Source: Burkholderiales bacterium (GTDB lineage: Bacteria; Pseudomonadota; Gammaproteobacteria; Burkholderiales; Burkholderiaceae_C). Taken from it: a stretch of 43,874 nt of DNA. Of the stretch, positions 23,072 through 33,815 are shown piece by piece; positions within the stretch are counted from its first letter, which is position 1; the number at the start of each line of letters is the position of its first letter. The notes below the pieces were generated by a model. The model worked only from the letters and a program-made list of their open reading frames with translations, was not told where the DNA came from and ran no database searches. The position numbers and the translations under genes were made by a program. The DNA is taken from NCBI GenBank assembly GCA_947372465.1, contig CANBTT010000021.1:1-43874 (forward strand), given 5' to 3'.

Positions 23072-23358
23072 TGGTGGGCCGTCAGGGACTTGAACCCCGG
23101 ACCAAAGGATTCCGATTTGTGCAGCTTTCGCTACTCTCTGGACTATGCCTTCGCCTTGGCATGATGCTTTAGGCGGGTGCCGTCTAGTCTCTACACCTTC
23201 AAGGTATTTCTACCAAGCTTGGCTCGGCGTTGCCGTGGGCTTCAAAAAGAGCCTTTAGGTTTCTCCGAATTTGACACCATTCACACAGCGGATTTCTCCA
23301 TCTGGTGCACAACTGAAAGCCATGAGTCCTCTGCTCTAACCAACTGAGCTAACGGCCC
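23072..23358 (-). tRNA. tRNA-Ile(CAU) (ile2 type), interrupted by a group I intron
   Basis: The exons are 23322-23358 (5', 37 nt) and 23072-23111 (3', 40 nt). Joined, they give a 77-nt tRNA with acceptor GGGCCGT/ACGGCCC, D-arm GCTCAGTTGGTTAGAGC, anticodon stem GAGGA/TCCTT with loop CTCATAA (anticodon CAU), T-arm CGGGG-TTCAAGT-CCCTG and encoded CCA. CAU occurs in Met, initiator and Ile2 tRNAs. The loop, the variable region and the presence of an Azoarcus-type intron at the same place favour Ile2, whose C34 becomes lysidine to read AUA; elongator Met is the alternative. Automatic tRNA finders often miss or mis-span such split genes. Confidence 0.88.
23112..23321 (-). ncRNA. Group I self-splicing intron (210 nt) in the anticodon loop of tRNA-Ile(CAU)
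   Basis: The intron starts directly after the anticodon (exon ...CTCAT) and ends with G (ATCGG) before exon AATCC, the expected U-splice-site and terminal G. Conserved core strings match what I recall of the 205-nt Azoarcus tRNA-Ile(CAU) ribozyme: ATGGTGTCAAATTCGG, GGCAACGCCGAGCCAAGCTT, GAAGGTGTAGAGACTAGACG, GCACCC, GAAGGCATAGTCCAG and GTAGCGAAAGC. GTTGTG near its 5' end could be the internal guide pairing with CAT. There is no ORF, so it has no homing endonuclease. This suggests subgroup IC3. Confidence 0.92.
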
Positions 23359-23438
23359 ACACACCCCTATTATGGCAGGACTTTGGAATCTTCTTTTAAG
23401 CGGTGGGAAAATTTAGTTTTTCGCCACAAACTCAGCCA

Positions 23439-24437
23439 CTATTGGTGGCTCAAAGCATTGGTGACCAGTTTAGAGGTGATGTCCACAATTTGAATCATGC
23501 GGTCGTAGGGCATGCGGGTCGGACCGATCACCCCCAATGTGCCCACCACCTCGCCATTGACGTGGTAATTGGCACTCACAATCGACAACTCCTCAAAGGG
23601 CACAACTTGGCTTTCCCCGCCAATAAAAATTCTCACCCCAGGTGCTTTGGCGGAGTCGTCCAGGAGCCTCATCAATTGCGCTTTTTGCTCAAAAAGATCG
23701 AAAGCTCTTCTTAACTGCCCCATGTCACTTGAAAAATCACTGACCGACAAAAGATTCCTCTCGCCAGAGATGACCACATCCCCTTGATCTTGTGCCATGG
23801 CATCGGTGCTCACCTCTACCGCCGCTTTCATGAGGGTTGCAATTTCCCCCCTCAAGCGATCCACCTCGCTCAAGAGTTTTGTTCTGACCTCATCAAGCGC
23901 CATCCCCGCAAAGTGGGCATTGAGGTAATTGGAGGTCTCTAAAAGCTGCTGCTGAGAGTAGTCCACCTCGGGGAAAATAACCCTATTTTGCACATCCCCT
24001 TCAGGGGTCACAATGATCACCAACAACCTCTTGTCTGATAATCTCAAAAACTCCAAATGCCTAAAAACCATGCTTCGCCGAGGTGCCATGACGACCCCAA
24101 CAAAATGCGACAAATCGGACAAAATATGGGCCGCATTGGCGAAGACCTTTTGCGGCTGGTCTGGTGCCAAACTGGGCGCGTTGAAAGCATCTCGCTGCAC
24201 AGTGAGCATGGTGTCCACAAACAAGCGGTATCCCTTGGCTGTAGGAATTCGCCCCGAAGACGTGTGTGGACTCACAATGAGGCCCAGATCTTCAAGATCT
24301 GCCATGACGTTTCTGATGGTTGCGGGCGACAGCTCCAAGCCCGAGGCCTTGGACAGCGTCCTAGAACCCACGGGCTGTCCGTCGCTGATATAGCGCTCAA
24401 CCAAGGCTTTTAAGAGTAACTTTGAACGATCATCCAT
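23439..24437 (-). CDS. hrcA: Heat-inducible transcription repressor HrcA
   Basis: Represses groE/dnaK-type operons by binding the CIRCE element, with GroEL as corepressor. About 332 aa. The N-terminal winged helix is [20 protein letters not shown], then [20 protein letters not shown] and [15 protein letters not shown]. The GAF-like middle and a C-terminal [20 protein letters not shown] are typical of HrcA. I chose the ATG at 24437 because it gives the family N-terminus; an upstream GTG at 24479 would overlap the nadK start. I found no CIRCE sequence upstream. Confidence 0.94.
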   Translation of the reverse strand: MDDRSKLLLKALVERYISDGQPVGSRTLSKASGLELSPATIRNVMADLEDLGLIVSPHTSSGRIPTAKGYRLFVDTMLTVQRDAFNAPSLAPDQPQKVFANAAHILSDLSHFVGVVMAPRRSMVFRHLEFLRLSDKRLLVIIVTPEGDVQNRVIFPEVDYSQQQLLETSNYLNAHFAGMALDEVRTKLLSEVDRLRGEIATLMKAAVEVSTDAMAQDQGDVVISGERNLLSVSDFSSDMGQLRRAFDLFEQKAQLMRLLDDSAKAPGVRIFIGGESQVVPFEELSIVSANYHVNGEVVGTLGVIGPTRMPYDRMIQIVDITSKLVTNALSHQ

Positions 24438-24479
24438 CTTTGTCTTCTGAAGTGGCCATTTTAATGTTTTAATTTGCAC

Positions 24480-25376
24480 ATGACTTCAACTTTTCAACAC
24501 ATTGCACTGATTGGCAAACACCAATCGGCCCATGCACCCGCCTCAACACCCTCCTCCCAAGAGGTCTTGGAACGCGTGGCTCAGTTCTTGTCCAAAGAAG
24601 GACGAGCTGTCTACATTGAAGCCGATACAGCCAGCAATTGTGGCCTAAAAGACCACCAGATACTGAATATACAAGAAATAGGTGAGCGGTGTGACTTGGC
24701 CATTGTCGTGGGCGGAGATGGAACCATGTTGGGTTTTGGTAGACAATTGGCACCCTTTGGCGTTCCCCTCATTGGGATCAATCAGGGCAGACTAGGCTTC
24801 ATCACGGACATTGCGCTCAATAGCATCGAGCAAGCCCTCACCCCCATGTTGCAAGGCGAATACACAGAAGATGCCCGCACCTTGCTCAACGCCCAAGTCT
24901 GGCGCCATGACCGCTGTGTTTTTGATACCTTGGCCATGAACGATGTCGTGCTCAACCGAGGCGCCACCTCCGGCATGGTTGAGATCAAAGTTGATGTGGA
25001 TGGTCACTTTGTGGCCAATCAACGTGCAGATGGCTTGATCATTGCCACCGCCACAGGCTCCACAGCCTACGCCTTGTCGGCAGGTGGGCCTTTGCTCTAC
25101 CCCTCTTTGCCTGGCCTTTTGATGGTTCCCATTGCACCCCACACGTTTTCCAATCGGCCGATTGTGCTGCCCGAGCACGTGGAAATTGTCATGGAGTTGG
25201 TCGCCGGGCGCGATGCCAGCGTCAACTTTGACATGCAGTCGTTGGCCAGCCTCGTCATTGGCGACAAAGTGGCCGTCAAACGGTCCTCTCTTCAAGTCAA
25301 GTTCTTGCATCCCAAGGGATGGAGTTACTTTGACACTTTAAGAAAAAAATTACACTGGAATGAGGGACACTCATGA
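24480..25376 (+). CDS. nadK: NAD kinase
   Basis: Phosphorylates NAD to NADP in the cytoplasm. 298 aa. The diagnostic GGDGT is in [16 protein letters not shown], with NDVVLNRG following. The second signature, [20 protein letters not shown], and the C-terminal [11 protein letters not shown] are also present. The ATG at 24480 gives the standard N-terminus; the frame opens two codons earlier with TTG. It is divergent from hrcA and overlaps recN by ATGA, which implies coupled expression of nadK and recN. Confidence 0.96.
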   Translation: MTSTFQHIALIGKHQSAHAPASTPSSQEVLERVAQFLSKEGRAVYIEADTASNCGLKDHQILNIQEIGERCDLAIVVGGDGTMLGFGRQLAPFGVPLIGINQGRLGFITDIALNSIEQALTPMLQGEYTEDARTLLNAQVWRHDRCVFDTLAMNDVVLNRGATSGMVEIKVDVDGHFVANQRADGLIIATATGSTAYALSAGGPLLYPSLPGLLMVPIAPHTFSNRPIVLPEHVEIVMELVAGRDASVNFDMQSLASLVIGDKVAVKRSSLQVKFLHPKGWSYFDTLRKKLHWNEGHS

Positions 25377-27091
25377 GCCTTGGGCGAATTCACCTGAGAG
25401 ACTTTGTCATTGTCAAAGAACTAGAGATTGAATTCTCAAACGGTTTTACCGTGCTCACGGGTGAGACCGGTGCGGGCAAATCGATCTTGATCGATGCTTT
25501 GCAAATTGCTTTTGGCGCACGTGCCGAACCCGGCTTCATTCGAGAAGGTGCCCACCGAGCAGAAATTTGTGTTGAATTCTCACCCAAGCCGTGGGTGCTT
25601 GAATGGCTCAAAGAGCATGGCTTTGAGGAGGCTCAAGACTGGTTGATCAAGCGTGTGATTGACACCCAAGGCAAAAGCAAAGCGTGGATCAACGCCAGCC
25701 CAGTGTCTGCAACCCAGCTCAAAGAACTGGGCGAACAACTCTTGGACATCCATGGCCAACATGCATGGCAAAGCCTCACCCGCGCCAATGAAGTCCGTGC
25801 CCTCTTGGACGCCTATGCTGGCCTGTCTTTGGAGAAATTTAAAACACATTGGTTGCAGTGGCGCGAGGCTCAACACAAACTCCAAGAAGCCCTCTCCTCT
25901 CAAGCCTCACAAACCCTTGAGCAAGAGCGTCTTTTGTGGCAAATAACAGAGCTTGAAAAACTAGATCCTCAGCCCTTGGAGTGGGAGGAGTTGAGCGCAC
26001 AACACCAACGTTTGTCCAATGCGCAAACCCTTTTAGAGAGCGCGAGCCTGACGCTGTCGAGTTTGCAAGACGACGACACCGGGGTGTTGGCCCAATTGGG
26101 CAAAGCCATCAACGCGCTTCAAGGCAATGTGCAGTTTGAGCCTGGCTTTAAGGACTGGCTCGATGTCTTGAACTCCAGCCTGGCACAAGCGCAGGATGCC
26201 TCTCACTCGATCAACTCTTGGCTCAAGCATGTCGACTTGGATGCCGGCACACTGCAAGAGATAGATCAACGCATGTCCCTGTGGATGTCTTTGGCCCGAC
26301 GGTTCAAGAAGGCCCCCGAGGACTTGCCGGTGGTGCTGAGTGAGTGGAGAGAACAGTTGTTGCGCTTGAACCAAGCGCTGGACATTGAGCAACTCCAACT
26401 TGAGACACGCGACAGATGGATTGCACTTCAATCCCAAGCACAAGGCGTCTCCAAGGCACGCCTAAAAGCCGCGCCCAATTTGGCCAAAGCCATCACAGCG
26501 GCCATGCAAGAGTTGGGCATGCAAGGTGGACAGTTTGAGGTTTCTCTCACTGAGCTGCCAGAACTTGCAAGTTACGGCGCTGAAGAGGTGAATTTTTTGG
26601 TGGCAGCGCACGCAGGCAGCACCCCAAAACCGGTGAGCAAAGTGGCGTCTGGCGGCGAGCTCTCACGCATCGCTTTGGCCATCGCTGTAACCACGTCCAA
26701 ACTAGGGAGCACACCGACCTTGATTTTCGATGAGGTGGACTCAGGCGTTGGCGGCGCGGTGGCCCACACCGTTGGACGACTGCTCAAACAACTTGGACAA
26801 GATCGTCAAGTTTTGGCCGTGACCCATTTGCCACAAGTTGCATCCTGTGCAGACCAACACTGGGTGGTGAGCAAAGTCAGGGCGGCAAGCGACACCTTTA
26901 GCCAAGTCACTTGCATTGACGGCTTGGACAGAGAGCAAGAAATTGCCCGAATGCTGGGCGGCGAAAGTGCCACGCAAACCTCGCTTGCTCACGCCAAAGA
27001 AATGCTCAATCTGAACAACAAAATCGAACCGCCTAAAAGTCAGCCCATCCCCGCCAAAAAGGAAAAAGCAAGGAAATCCAAAGCACCCTAG
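25373..27091 (+). CDS. recN: DNA repair protein RecN
   Basis: An SMC-like ATPase for double-strand-break repair. 572 aa. The N-terminus [18 protein letters not shown] leads into Walker A GETGAGKS (~33-40). Coiled-coil arms occupy ~150-390. The C-terminal ABC signature [15 protein letters not shown] and Walker [13 protein letters not shown] are followed by [10 protein letters not shown] basic tail ([13 protein letters not shown]) extends beyond the usual end. The start overlaps the nadK stop. Confidence 0.96.
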   Translation: MSLGRIHLRDFVIVKELEIEFSNGFTVLTGETGAGKSILIDALQIAFGARAEPGFIREGAHRAEICVEFSPKPWVLEWLKEHGFEEAQDWLIKRVIDTQGKSKAWINASPVSATQLKELGEQLLDIHGQHAWQSLTRANEVRALLDAYAGLSLEKFKTHWLQWREAQHKLQEALSSQASQTLEQERLLWQITELEKLDPQPLEWEELSAQHQRLSNAQTLLESASLTLSSLQDDDTGVLAQLGKAINALQGNVQFEPGFKDWLDVLNSSLAQAQDASHSINSWLKHVDLDAGTLQEIDQRMSLWMSLARRFKKAPEDLPVVLSEWREQLLRLNQALDIEQLQLETRDRWIALQSQAQGVSKARLKAAPNLAKAITAAMQELGMQGGQFEVSLTELPELASYGAEEVNFLVAAHAGSTPKPVSKVASGGELSRIALAIAVTTSKLGSTPTLIFDEVDSGVGGAVAHTVGRLLKQLGQDRQVLAVTHLPQVASCADQHWVVSKVRAASDTFSQVTCIDGLDREQEIARMLGGESATQTSLAHAKEMLNLNNKIEPPKSQPIPAKKEKARKSKAP

Positions 27092-27140
27092 GGCGTCTTC
27101 AAAGCCCCGCGTCCCCCATGTTTATATCTGCCCTTTTCAC

Positions 27141-28052
27141 ATGAACCTCATGAGCACCCAGCACGATTCTCTACACCCCCCAGCGCTAGAATTGATCATG
27201 ATCACCGGCATGTCTGGTTCTGGAAAATCGGTGGCCTTAAAAGCACTGGAAGATGCAGGTTACTACTGCGTTGACAATTTACCCCCTGAGTTGCTTTTTG
27301 AATTTGTTCAACTCGAACAAGCCCGCGGGGCCCAAAGGGTCGCTCTCGCCATGGACTCTAGAAGCGCCAACTCTTTGCCCCTAGTGCCAAATCGAATATT
27401 GACCTTAAAGAGCAAGGGCATCGACATCAGAACGCTGTTTCTTGACACCAAGACGCAAACGCTGATTCAGCGGTTTTCTGAATCAAGAAGACGTCACCCC
27501 CTCTCAAAAACCAGCGATGCGCAAGGAGACATTGAAAGGGATTTGAGCGAATCGATTGAATCAGAGCGTGAACTTTTAGCGCCATTCAGGGATCAAGCGC
27601 ACATCATTGACACCAGCCAGCTCAAATCCTCACAACTGCAAAGTTACGTGAAGTCACTGGTCTTTGCCCCCCAAGCACAACTGACCTTGATTTTTGAGTC
27701 CTTTGCCTTTAAACACGGAATTCCTGTGCACGCAGATTACGTCTTTGATGTTCGGATGCTACCCAATCCTTACTATGATTTGAACCTCAGACAGCTGAGT
27801 GGCAAAGACCCACAAGTCGCACAGTGGCTGCAGTCACATGAAAACGTTGGCAAAATGCTTGCTCAATTGCACCAGTTCTTGTCCAACTGGTTGCCCTCTT
27901 TGAACCAAGACCACCGGAGCTACGTCTCAGTGGCCATTGGGTGCACGGGCGGACAACACCGCTCGGTCTACTTGGTTGAACAATTGGCCCATTTGTTTGC
28001 CCCCAATTGGGTCACCCTCAAAAGACACCGCGAGTTGGACCAGGCGCCTTGA
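27141..28052 (+). CDS. rapZ: RapZ/YvcJ-family nucleotide-binding RNase adapter protein
   Basis: A P-loop protein; in enterobacteria RapZ binds the small RNA GlmZ and controls GlmS synthesis. 303 aa. Walker A is [11 protein letters not shown], with [19 protein letters not shown] after it. The Walker-B region is [20 protein letters not shown], and the C-terminal [19 protein letters not shown] is the family hallmark. A second ATG three codons in is an equally good start. In many betaproteobacteria it lies near PTS genes; here it follows recN. Confidence 0.94.
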   Translation: MNLMSTQHDSLHPPALELIMITGMSGSGKSVALKALEDAGYYCVDNLPPELLFEFVQLEQARGAQRVALAMDSRSANSLPLVPNRILTLKSKGIDIRTLFLDTKTQTLIQRFSESRRRHPLSKTSDAQGDIERDLSESIESERELLAPFRDQAHIIDTSQLKSSQLQSYVKSLVFAPQAQLTLIFESFAFKHGIPVHADYVFDVRMLPNPYYDLNLRQLSGKDPQVAQWLQSHENVGKMLAQLHQFLSNWLPSLNQDHRSYVSVAIGCTGGQHRSVYLVEQLAHLFAPNWVTLKRHRELDQAP

Positions 28053-28078
28053 GCTTTTGAGTGCCATACATCAACACC

Positions 28079-29215
28079 TCACACCAAGCCGTCCAATTGA
28101 TTTAAAAAATCCGCCACGGGTTTAGGTCGGCCAACACGCGCCCAATGGGCCATGTCCATCCACTCAAAACCCCTCCCTTCAAGCGCGCTCTGCCATGGCT
28201 TTGGGACTTTCTTTTGCACCCGTGCAGAAGTCCCTTGTTCTTTGAACAGCCAAGCAAAACCATGGATGGACAAGGACTGGTGGGTCAACTCGTGCTTCAT
28301 CACACTCAAAGGCCTCACCTCCACACCCGCAGGCAAGGCGTTGCGAAGCGCCAACTCGCTCTCAAACTCTGGAAAGGCATGCATGCCTGCCCAAATGCCA
28401 TCTAGGCCTCGCCTGGCGCCTAGCACTTGGGCTCTGTCGTTCATTGCAATGAGCCAGTAAATGGACTTTTGTGTTCGCTTGATTTTTTTGCTCTTGAAGG
28501 GCAACTCAAACACTTTATTTTGTGCAAAGGCCACGCAAGTCCCTTGCACAGGACACTGCTCACAAAGCACCCTTTTGGGCGTGCAAACCATGGCACCCAA
28601 ATCCATGATGCCTTGGGTGTAAACGGGCATGTCTTTGACACGCTCGGGTAACAAAGCCTTGGCAAACGCGTGCAACTCGCGCTGATGTGCGCCTTGGGAC
28701 AAGTCCCTCGCATAACCCAAATACCGTGACAAAACACGAGAAACGTTGCCATCCATGATGGCCTCTTTTTTTGCATAACAAATGGATGCAATGGCCGCAC
28801 CCGTGGAGGGCCCAATGCCGGGCAAGCTCACCAAGTCATTGAGCTCGCTTGGAAACACCCCATTGAAATCTTGAACAACACGCTTGGCACAAGCGTGAAG
28901 ATTGCGCCCGCGACTGTAATAACCCAAACCACTCCACAAAGACATCACCTCGTCCTCGTGCGCCTGAGCCAGGTCTTGAACAGTGGGGAAACGGGCCATG
29001 AATTTGGAAAAGTACGCCCGCACCGTGCTCACTTGCGTTTGCTGCAGCATCACCTCTGACAACCAAACCGGATAAGGGTGCAAATTCTTTTGCCACGGCA
29101 GATCATGGCGCCCGTGTGCACGCTGCCATTTCACCAAGGTTTTCGCAAAGCCCAGTTGTTCAATCGCTGTGCTTGAAACGCTTGTGGGGTCAGTGGGTTT
29201 TATCGCTTTTGGCAT
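28079..29215 (-). CDS. mutY: A/G-specific adenine DNA glycosylase MutY
   Basis: Removes adenine mispaired with 8-oxoguanine. About 378 aa. It has [20 protein letters not shown] and [10 protein letters not shown] (catalytic Glu in the SEVMLQQT motif), the helix-hairpin-helix [12 protein letters not shown] and the catalytic Asp in [12 protein letters not shown]. The 4Fe-4S cysteines are C-x6-C-x2-C-x5-C ([17 protein letters not shown]), with a C-terminal NUDIX-like domain. I chose the ATG at 29215 (MPKAIKPTD); the frame is open to 29284. It overlaps the end of mutM by 16 nt, so the two GO-system glycosylases are cotranslated. Confidence 0.94.
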   Translation of the reverse strand: MPKAIKPTDPTSVSSTAIEQLGFAKTLVKWQRAHGRHDLPWQKNLHPYPVWLSEVMLQQTQVSTVRAYFSKFMARFPTVQDLAQAHEDEVMSLWSGLGYYSRGRNLHACAKRVVQDFNGVFPSELNDLVSLPGIGPSTGAAIASICYAKKEAIMDGNVSRVLSRYLGYARDLSQGAHQRELHAFAKALLPERVKDMPVYTQGIMDLGAMVCTPKRVLCEQCPVQGTCVAFAQNKVFELPFKSKKIKRTQKSIYWLIAMNDRAQVLGARRGLDGIWAGMHAFPEFESELALRNALPAGVEVRPLSVMKHELTHQSLSIHGFAWLFKEQGTSARVQKKVPKPWQSALEGRGFEWMDMAHWARVGRPKPVADFLNQLDGLV

Positions 29216-30015
29216 GCGGGGCAATAAAAGGTGGAACGCTGTGCTTGACGAATCATTTTGATGGGTGTTTGACACTGCTTGCAAGGCTTTGTGTGTCGAT
29301 CATAAACCATGGTTTGGAGCTGAAAGTAGCCGCTTTGTCCATCTGCATTTGAGAAGTCTTTCAAGCTCGACCCCCCAAGTTGCACCGCACGACTTAAAAC
29401 CTCTCGAATCGCCAAGCAAAGCCTCTCGGCCCTGGGCTTGGATATGCGCTTGGCGCTCAAAGTGGGCCGAATGCCCGCCATGAACAAGGCCTCAGACGCA
29501 TAAATATTGCCCACCCCCACCACAACTTTGCCCGACAGCAGCAAAGGTTTGATGGCCATGGTGTGTGCCTTTAAGGCCTTGGAGAAGAAAAGTGCATTGA
29601 ACCCCTCCTCCAAGGGCTCCACGCCCAGGTGAGCCAACAATTTTTGTGCGACAGGGTCGTCCTCTGAGGACGCATAGACCACTGCACCAAAGCGCCTAGG
29701 ATCGTGCAGTCTGAGGGCGCCCAAATCGGTTTGCAACTCAAAGTGGTCGTGTACGCCAAGCGGCTCCAAGTGTTTGGAAAACCGCAGTGAGCCCGACATG
29801 CCCAAGTGAAGCATCAACAGACCACACTCCAAATCAATCAAGAGGTATTTGGACCTTCTTCTGACCCCTTTGACCCTTTGGCCGAGCAAGATCCCCGGAT
29901 CACATGAAAGCGGCCAACGAAGGGGTTTGCCCATCACCACTTGGGTGATCACGGCATCTTTGATGTGGTCTTTAAAACTCAGTCGAGTCACCTCAACTTC
30001 TGGCAATTCAGGCAT
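29200..30015 (-). CDS. mutM: Formamidopyrimidine-DNA glycosylase MutM (Fpg)
   Basis: Excises 8-oxoguanine and formamidopyrimidines from DNA. 271 aa from the ATG at 30015, which gives the required PELPEVEV N-terminus, since Pro after the removed Met is the catalytic nucleophile. Other hallmarks are [29 protein letters not shown] and [11 protein letters not shown]. The zinc finger [14 protein letters not shown] to CPACQKR ends the protein. The frame is open 48 codons further upstream, but that part cannot be translated if PELPE is to be N-terminal. It is divergent from the TPR gene. Confidence 0.96.
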   Translation of the reverse strand: MPELPEVEVTRLSFKDHIKDAVITQVVMGKPLRWPLSCDPGILLGQRVKGVRRRSKYLLIDLECGLLMLHLGMSGSLRFSKHLEPLGVHDHFELQTDLGALRLHDPRRFGAVVYASSEDDPVAQKLLAHLGVEPLEEGFNALFFSKALKAHTMAIKPLLLSGKVVVGVGNIYASEALFMAGIRPTLSAKRISKPRAERLCLAIREVLSRAVQLGGSSLKDFSNADGQSGYFQLQTMVYDRHTKPCKQCQTPIKMIRQAQRSTFYCPACQKR

Positions 30016-30281
30016 GGCTAAAATAGGCTTGTAAGTGCAAGTATTATCATTCAGGGGCCAAGATTTGTGTTGTGTGTGGGCTCTATACCCAATGGAGTTG
30101 GCGCAAACATCCGATTTTTCAATTAACATGCCCCATACGCGACCTGGACTCGGAACCAATGAATGACGTCAATTGCTTTTGGTTTTGAAAAGTCTTTTGG
30201 GCGTCCAATTCCCATTGAACATCAACATGACCCATGCTGCCCATTGCCTCCAACACACGCCCTCCACCTAGGTCTGCTGCC

Positions 30282-32039
30282 ATGACCCACCACCTATCGT
30301 GGGGAATGCTGACCCTTCTTTTGGTCTCTCAACTGTCTTGGGCCCAGCCCAAGAGCCTTGGCAGCAAAGTCGACAAAACCCCCTCCAACAACGTGATCAG
30401 CAACTCTGCGCTGAGCGCACAGTGGATGTTTGAAATCCTCCTGGGTGAGATCAACGTTCTGCAAGGACAGGCGCCTACCGGTTACGCCTTGCTGCTCGAT
30501 GTGGCGAAGAAATCGGGGGACGAAAAAGCCTTTGAACGGGCCGTGGAGATTGCCCTGAAGTCTCGCTCCGGAGAGGCCGCTCTTGAGGCGGCCAAGGCTT
30601 GGAGAGAGTCGCTACCGAGCTCACAAGGTGCCAACCAGTACGTGGTTCAAATTTTGATCGCCCTCAATGAATTGAATGAGACCGAACAAGCCTTGGGTCG
30701 CCTGCTCTTGATCACCCCAAAAGAAGAAAAACTCGAGCTGATTCGCTCCATTGCCAGGCAGTTTGCCAGAGTCAGCAACAAAGTGCTTGCCGCACAGGTC
30801 GTTGAGCGCGCACTCGAGAGCTCAAAAGCGGTCAAAGCGCTATCGGCGGCGGCTTGGGCGTCCATTGGGCACATGAGGCTGCTCGCCAGCGACGCTGAAG
30901 GGGCCTTTGGCGCCGCGCAAAAAGCCTATCAAATTGATCCCAAGTCGCCCGACCCCATATGGTTGGCTTTGGGGCTCATGGAGCTCAGGCACTTGGAAGC
31001 GCAGAATTTTCTCCAGCGCTTTTTCTCACAAAAATCCCCACCCGTTGACCTTGACCTGCACTTTGCCTATGCCAAAGTGCTGCTGCAAAATCAGCAAACC
31101 AAGGCCGGCATCGCACAACTGCTAGTCCTCACGAGCAAATACCGAGATTTCTCCCTTGGGTGGCTGTATTTGGCCAGCGCACAGCTCGAAAGCGAATGGG
31201 CACTGGATGCAGAGCTCAGCTTCAAAAAATTTCTTGAAGTGCAGGCCTCAAAGCCTCAAGCCATGGATGAGCGCGAAGCCTCGCAAGCTTACTTTGGCCT
31301 GGCTCAGATCGCCAATCAAAGGGGTGATCTGTCGCAAGCCGAACAGTGGCTGAGCCTCATCACCCAAGGCTCCTCCAAAGTCACCGCCTACGTCCAACGG
31401 GCCTTGATACTCAATAAAAAGGGACAGTCACAAAGTGCCATTGAACTCATCAATGGCTTGCCGCAAGAAACGCCCCCCGAGCGCAGGAGCAAGTCATTGG
31501 CGTTGGCACAGGTTTATAGAGACCAAAAGGAATTTACCAAAACCTTGAACGTTTTAAAAGAAGCGTTCAAAGAAAATCCCAAAGACGATGACATGGTCTA
31601 TGAATTGGCCATGGCTTATGAAAAGCTCAATCTCTTGGAAGAAATGGAATTGGCACTCAAGGCCATCATCCGAAGGAATCCCACCTACCATGCGGCTTTG
31701 AATGCACTGGGTTATTCATGGGCTGACCGAAACATGCGCCTTGAACAAGCACGGGACTACATTGTCAAAGCGCTTGAGTTGGTCCCCGAAGACCCCTTTG
31801 TCATGGACAGCTTGGGCTGGGTCGAGTTCCGAATGGGGCGGCTCAAAGAATCTTTGGCCATTTTGCAAAAGGCTCACACCCTCAAACCCGATGCAGACAT
31901 TGCGGCCCACCTAGGAGAGGTGATGTACACCCTTGGGCAAAAGGATGAAGCACGTAAACTCTGGCAAACGGCTTTGAGCAAATCGCCTGACAACGAAGTC
32001 CTTAAAGAAACCTTAAAGCGTCTAGGAATTGGCATTTAA
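30282..32039 (+). CDS. Exported tetratricopeptide-repeat (TPR) protein
   Basis: About 585 aa with a signal peptide (MLTLLLVSQLSWAQ) and TPR units along most of the length. The clearest are at the C-terminus, with NPTYHAALNALGYSWADRNM, then LEQARDYIVKALELVPEDPF and VMDSLGWVEFRMGRLKESLA. Such a protein precedes lolB-ispE in many Burkholderiales and is probably an envelope scaffold. I chose the ATG at 30282, with AGG 9 nt before it; the ATG at 30234 is an alternative. The lolB start is 145 bp downstream. Confidence 0.85.
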   Translation: MTHHLSWGMLTLLLVSQLSWAQPKSLGSKVDKTPSNNVISNSALSAQWMFEILLGEINVLQGQAPTGYALLLDVAKKSGDEKAFERAVEIALKSRSGEAALEAAKAWRESLPSSQGANQYVVQILIALNELNETEQALGRLLLITPKEEKLELIRSIARQFARVSNKVLAAQVVERALESSKAVKALSAAAWASIGHMRLLASDAEGAFGAAQKAYQIDPKSPDPIWLALGLMELRHLEAQNFLQRFFSQKSPPVDLDLHFAYAKVLLQNQQTKAGIAQLLVLTSKYRDFSLGWLYLASAQLESEWALDAELSFKKFLEVQASKPQAMDEREASQAYFGLAQIANQRGDLSQAEQWLSLITQGSSKVTAYVQRALILNKKGQSQSAIELINGLPQETPPERRSKSLALAQVYRDQKEFTKTLNVLKEAFKENPKDDDMVYELAMAYEKLNLLEEMELALKAIIRRNPTYHAALNALGYSWADRNMRLEQARDYIVKALELVPEDPFVMDSLGWVEFRMGRLKESLAILQKAHTLKPDADIAAHLGEVMYTLGQKDEARKLWQTALSKSPDNEVLKETLKRLGIGI

Positions 32040-32184
32040 GGGTGCATGGGATTTTGATCGCTAACATCGTTTTTCTGAACCCGGGTCTCTTTTGATGTCC
32101 CTTTGGGCTTATTGTTCCTCCACCATGGCTGCCAACCCTTGCCCTCTCACTTTGCATGATTTGAACAAAACGGTTCAAACACGA

Positions 32185-32724
32185 ATGAATGTTCGCTCAC
32201 TGACTTTGATGCTTTGCGCCCTGGCTCTTTCGGCCTGCCAAACACCCAGGTCTTACCAGCCACTCAGCATGCGTGAGCGCAACACGCCGATCCTTGTGAG
32301 TGGCCACCCCTTGCACCTCGAAGGGCGACTGCTCATCGAGATTGAAAGCACGCCGGCCAAAAGAATCAGCACAGCGTTTGAGCTTGACGCAGACCCCTTG
32401 AGTGGTGAATTGCGCTTGCTTGGCCCCTTGGGGACCACCTCGGCACTGATCAGCTGGACAGAGCACCAAGCGCAGCTGCAAAGCGCAGAGTTAAGCCCCC
32501 CAACGCGTTTGTATCCCAATTTATCAAATTTGACCCAGCAGTGGCTTGGAACGGATTTGCCCTTGCAAAGCATCCTGCGCTGGTTGAATGGGCAAGACGA
32601 GGACGTCATTGGCTGGCAACTCCAAACCGGCGACAAAAACACAAAGATCGCCGAAAGGGCAAGGACCTCAAGCGGCGAGCCTTTCGTGCGCATCAAAATG
32701 ATTTTGAACGAAACAAGCCCATGA
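32185..32724 (+). CDS. lolB: Outer-membrane lipoprotein LolB
   Basis: Accepts lipoproteins from LolA and inserts them in the outer membrane. 179 aa. The signal is MNVRSLTLMLCALALSAC with lipobox LSAC. The mature domain, with HPLHLEGRLLIEIES, SGELRLLGPLGTTSALISW and WLNGQDED, fits the LolB half-barrel. The upstream in-frame part to 32092 lacks coding character, so the ATG just before the lipoprotein signal is chosen. The stop overlaps the ispE start by ATGA. Confidence 0.9.
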   Translation: MNVRSLTLMLCALALSACQTPRSYQPLSMRERNTPILVSGHPLHLEGRLLIEIESTPAKRISTAFELDADPLSGELRLLGPLGTTSALISWTEHQAQLQSAELSPPTRLYPNLSNLTQQWLGTDLPLQSILRWLNGQDEDVIGWQLQTGDKNTKIAERARTSSGEPFVRIKMILNETSP

Positions 32725-33599
32725 GCACGACCCCCAAGATGCCTGCGAACGCCAAGAGATCGCTTCACCATGTCTTGGCGCCCGCCAAGCTCAATTTGTT
32801 CTTGCACATCATTGCAAGGCGCACCGATGGCTACCACGAGCTTGAGTCCGTCTTCACCCTGATTGACTGGTGTGACGTTTTGCACTTTGAACTGAGTGAC
32901 ACGCCGCAGATCAGTCGCATTGACTTGACTTCAAGCTTGCCACAAGAGGACTTGATCATCAAGGCGGCGCGATTGCTACAAAAAGCGGCCCAGACAACAC
33001 TTGGGGCCACCATTTCCATTGAAAAGCACATTCCCGCGCAAGCGGGCATGGGCGGGGGCTCCTCAGACGCCGCATCCACCTTGCTCGCCCTCAACCAATT
33101 GTGGGGCCTTCATTGGCCCGTCAAAGCGCTCCTGCCCCTTGGACTTCAATTGGGCGCCGATGTGCCATTTTTTTTGCTGGGCCGCAATGCCTTTGCACAA
33201 GGCATTGGCGAGCAATTAACGCCCATTGTGGTTCCCAAGGCACATTTTTTGGTCCTCAAACCCAAAGCGGGACTGGACACCAAATCGATTTTTAGCGATC
33301 CCTTGCTGCAAAGGGCCACGAAAACTGTTACAATATCAGACTTTGCTGAAGCAGTCTTGGACTTTGGTCACAATGATTTGCAAGCTGTTGCGGAAAAATT
33401 ATGTCCTGAGATGAACCGAGCCATGGATTGGATAAAATCCTTGGGTCTGAGGCCCAAAATGACCGGTTCAGGCAGTGCAGTTTTTGCAAAAGTCGATCCA
33501 AACTTTGTGTTGCCCAAAGCACCAGAGGACTGGCAGATGAAGATTTGCAGCAATTTGGAAATCCATCCACTCATTGAATGGATTTCCTTGGACGATTAA
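32721..33599 (+). CDS. ispE: 4-(cytidine 5'-diphospho)-2-C-methyl-D-erythritol kinase
   Basis: The fourth enzyme of the MEP isoprenoid pathway, a GHMP kinase. About 292 aa. APAKLNLFLHIIARRTDGYH is the standard start. The ATP-binding PAQAGMGGGSSDAASTLLAL and the C-terminal KMTGSGSAVFA complete the GHMP motifs. The start at 32721 overlaps the lolB stop; the frame is open further upstream inside lolB but is not homologous there. Confidence 0.96.
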   Translation: MSTTPKMPANAKRSLHHVLAPAKLNLFLHIIARRTDGYHELESVFTLIDWCDVLHFELSDTPQISRIDLTSSLPQEDLIIKAARLLQKAAQTTLGATISIEKHIPAQAGMGGGSSDAASTLLALNQLWGLHWPVKALLPLGLQLGADVPFFLLGRNAFAQGIGEQLTPIVVPKAHFLVLKPKAGLDTKSIFSDPLLQRATKTVTISDFAEAVLDFGHNDLQAVAEKLCPEMNRAMDWIKSLGLRPKMTGSGSAVFAKVDPNFVLPKAPEDWQMKICSNLEIHPLIEWISLDD

Positions 33600-33630
33600 A
33601 GGCTTTGAGACAACGGTCTTGGAGTCGAGT

Positions 33631-33707
33631 AGGGGAGTCGCCAAGTTGGTCAAGGCACCGGATTTTGATTCCGGCATGCGAGGGTTCGAGTCCTTCCTCC
33701 CCTGCCA
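33631..33707 (+). tRNA. tRNA-Gln(UUG)
   Basis: A 77-nt gene with acceptor AGGGGAG/CTCCCCT, discriminator G and encoded CCA. The anticodon stem is CCGGA/TCCGG with loop TTTTGAT, giving anticodon TTG. It lies between ispE and prs, a conserved arrangement in Burkholderiales. Confidence 0.96.
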
Positions 33708-33815
33708 TTTTTTTGTGGCATCGCCTTGGAGTTTTCGTCTTAGTTCATTTAAGACCCAGACGCTTAGAGCTTTGTTGATACAGTCTACTGATCGTTTTTA
33801 ACACCAAGCGTCTTT

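Noticed and set aside
24438-24479. CIRCE operator between hrcA and nadK
   Set aside because: The TTAGCACTC-N9-GAGTGCTAA inverted repeat is absent from this short gap.
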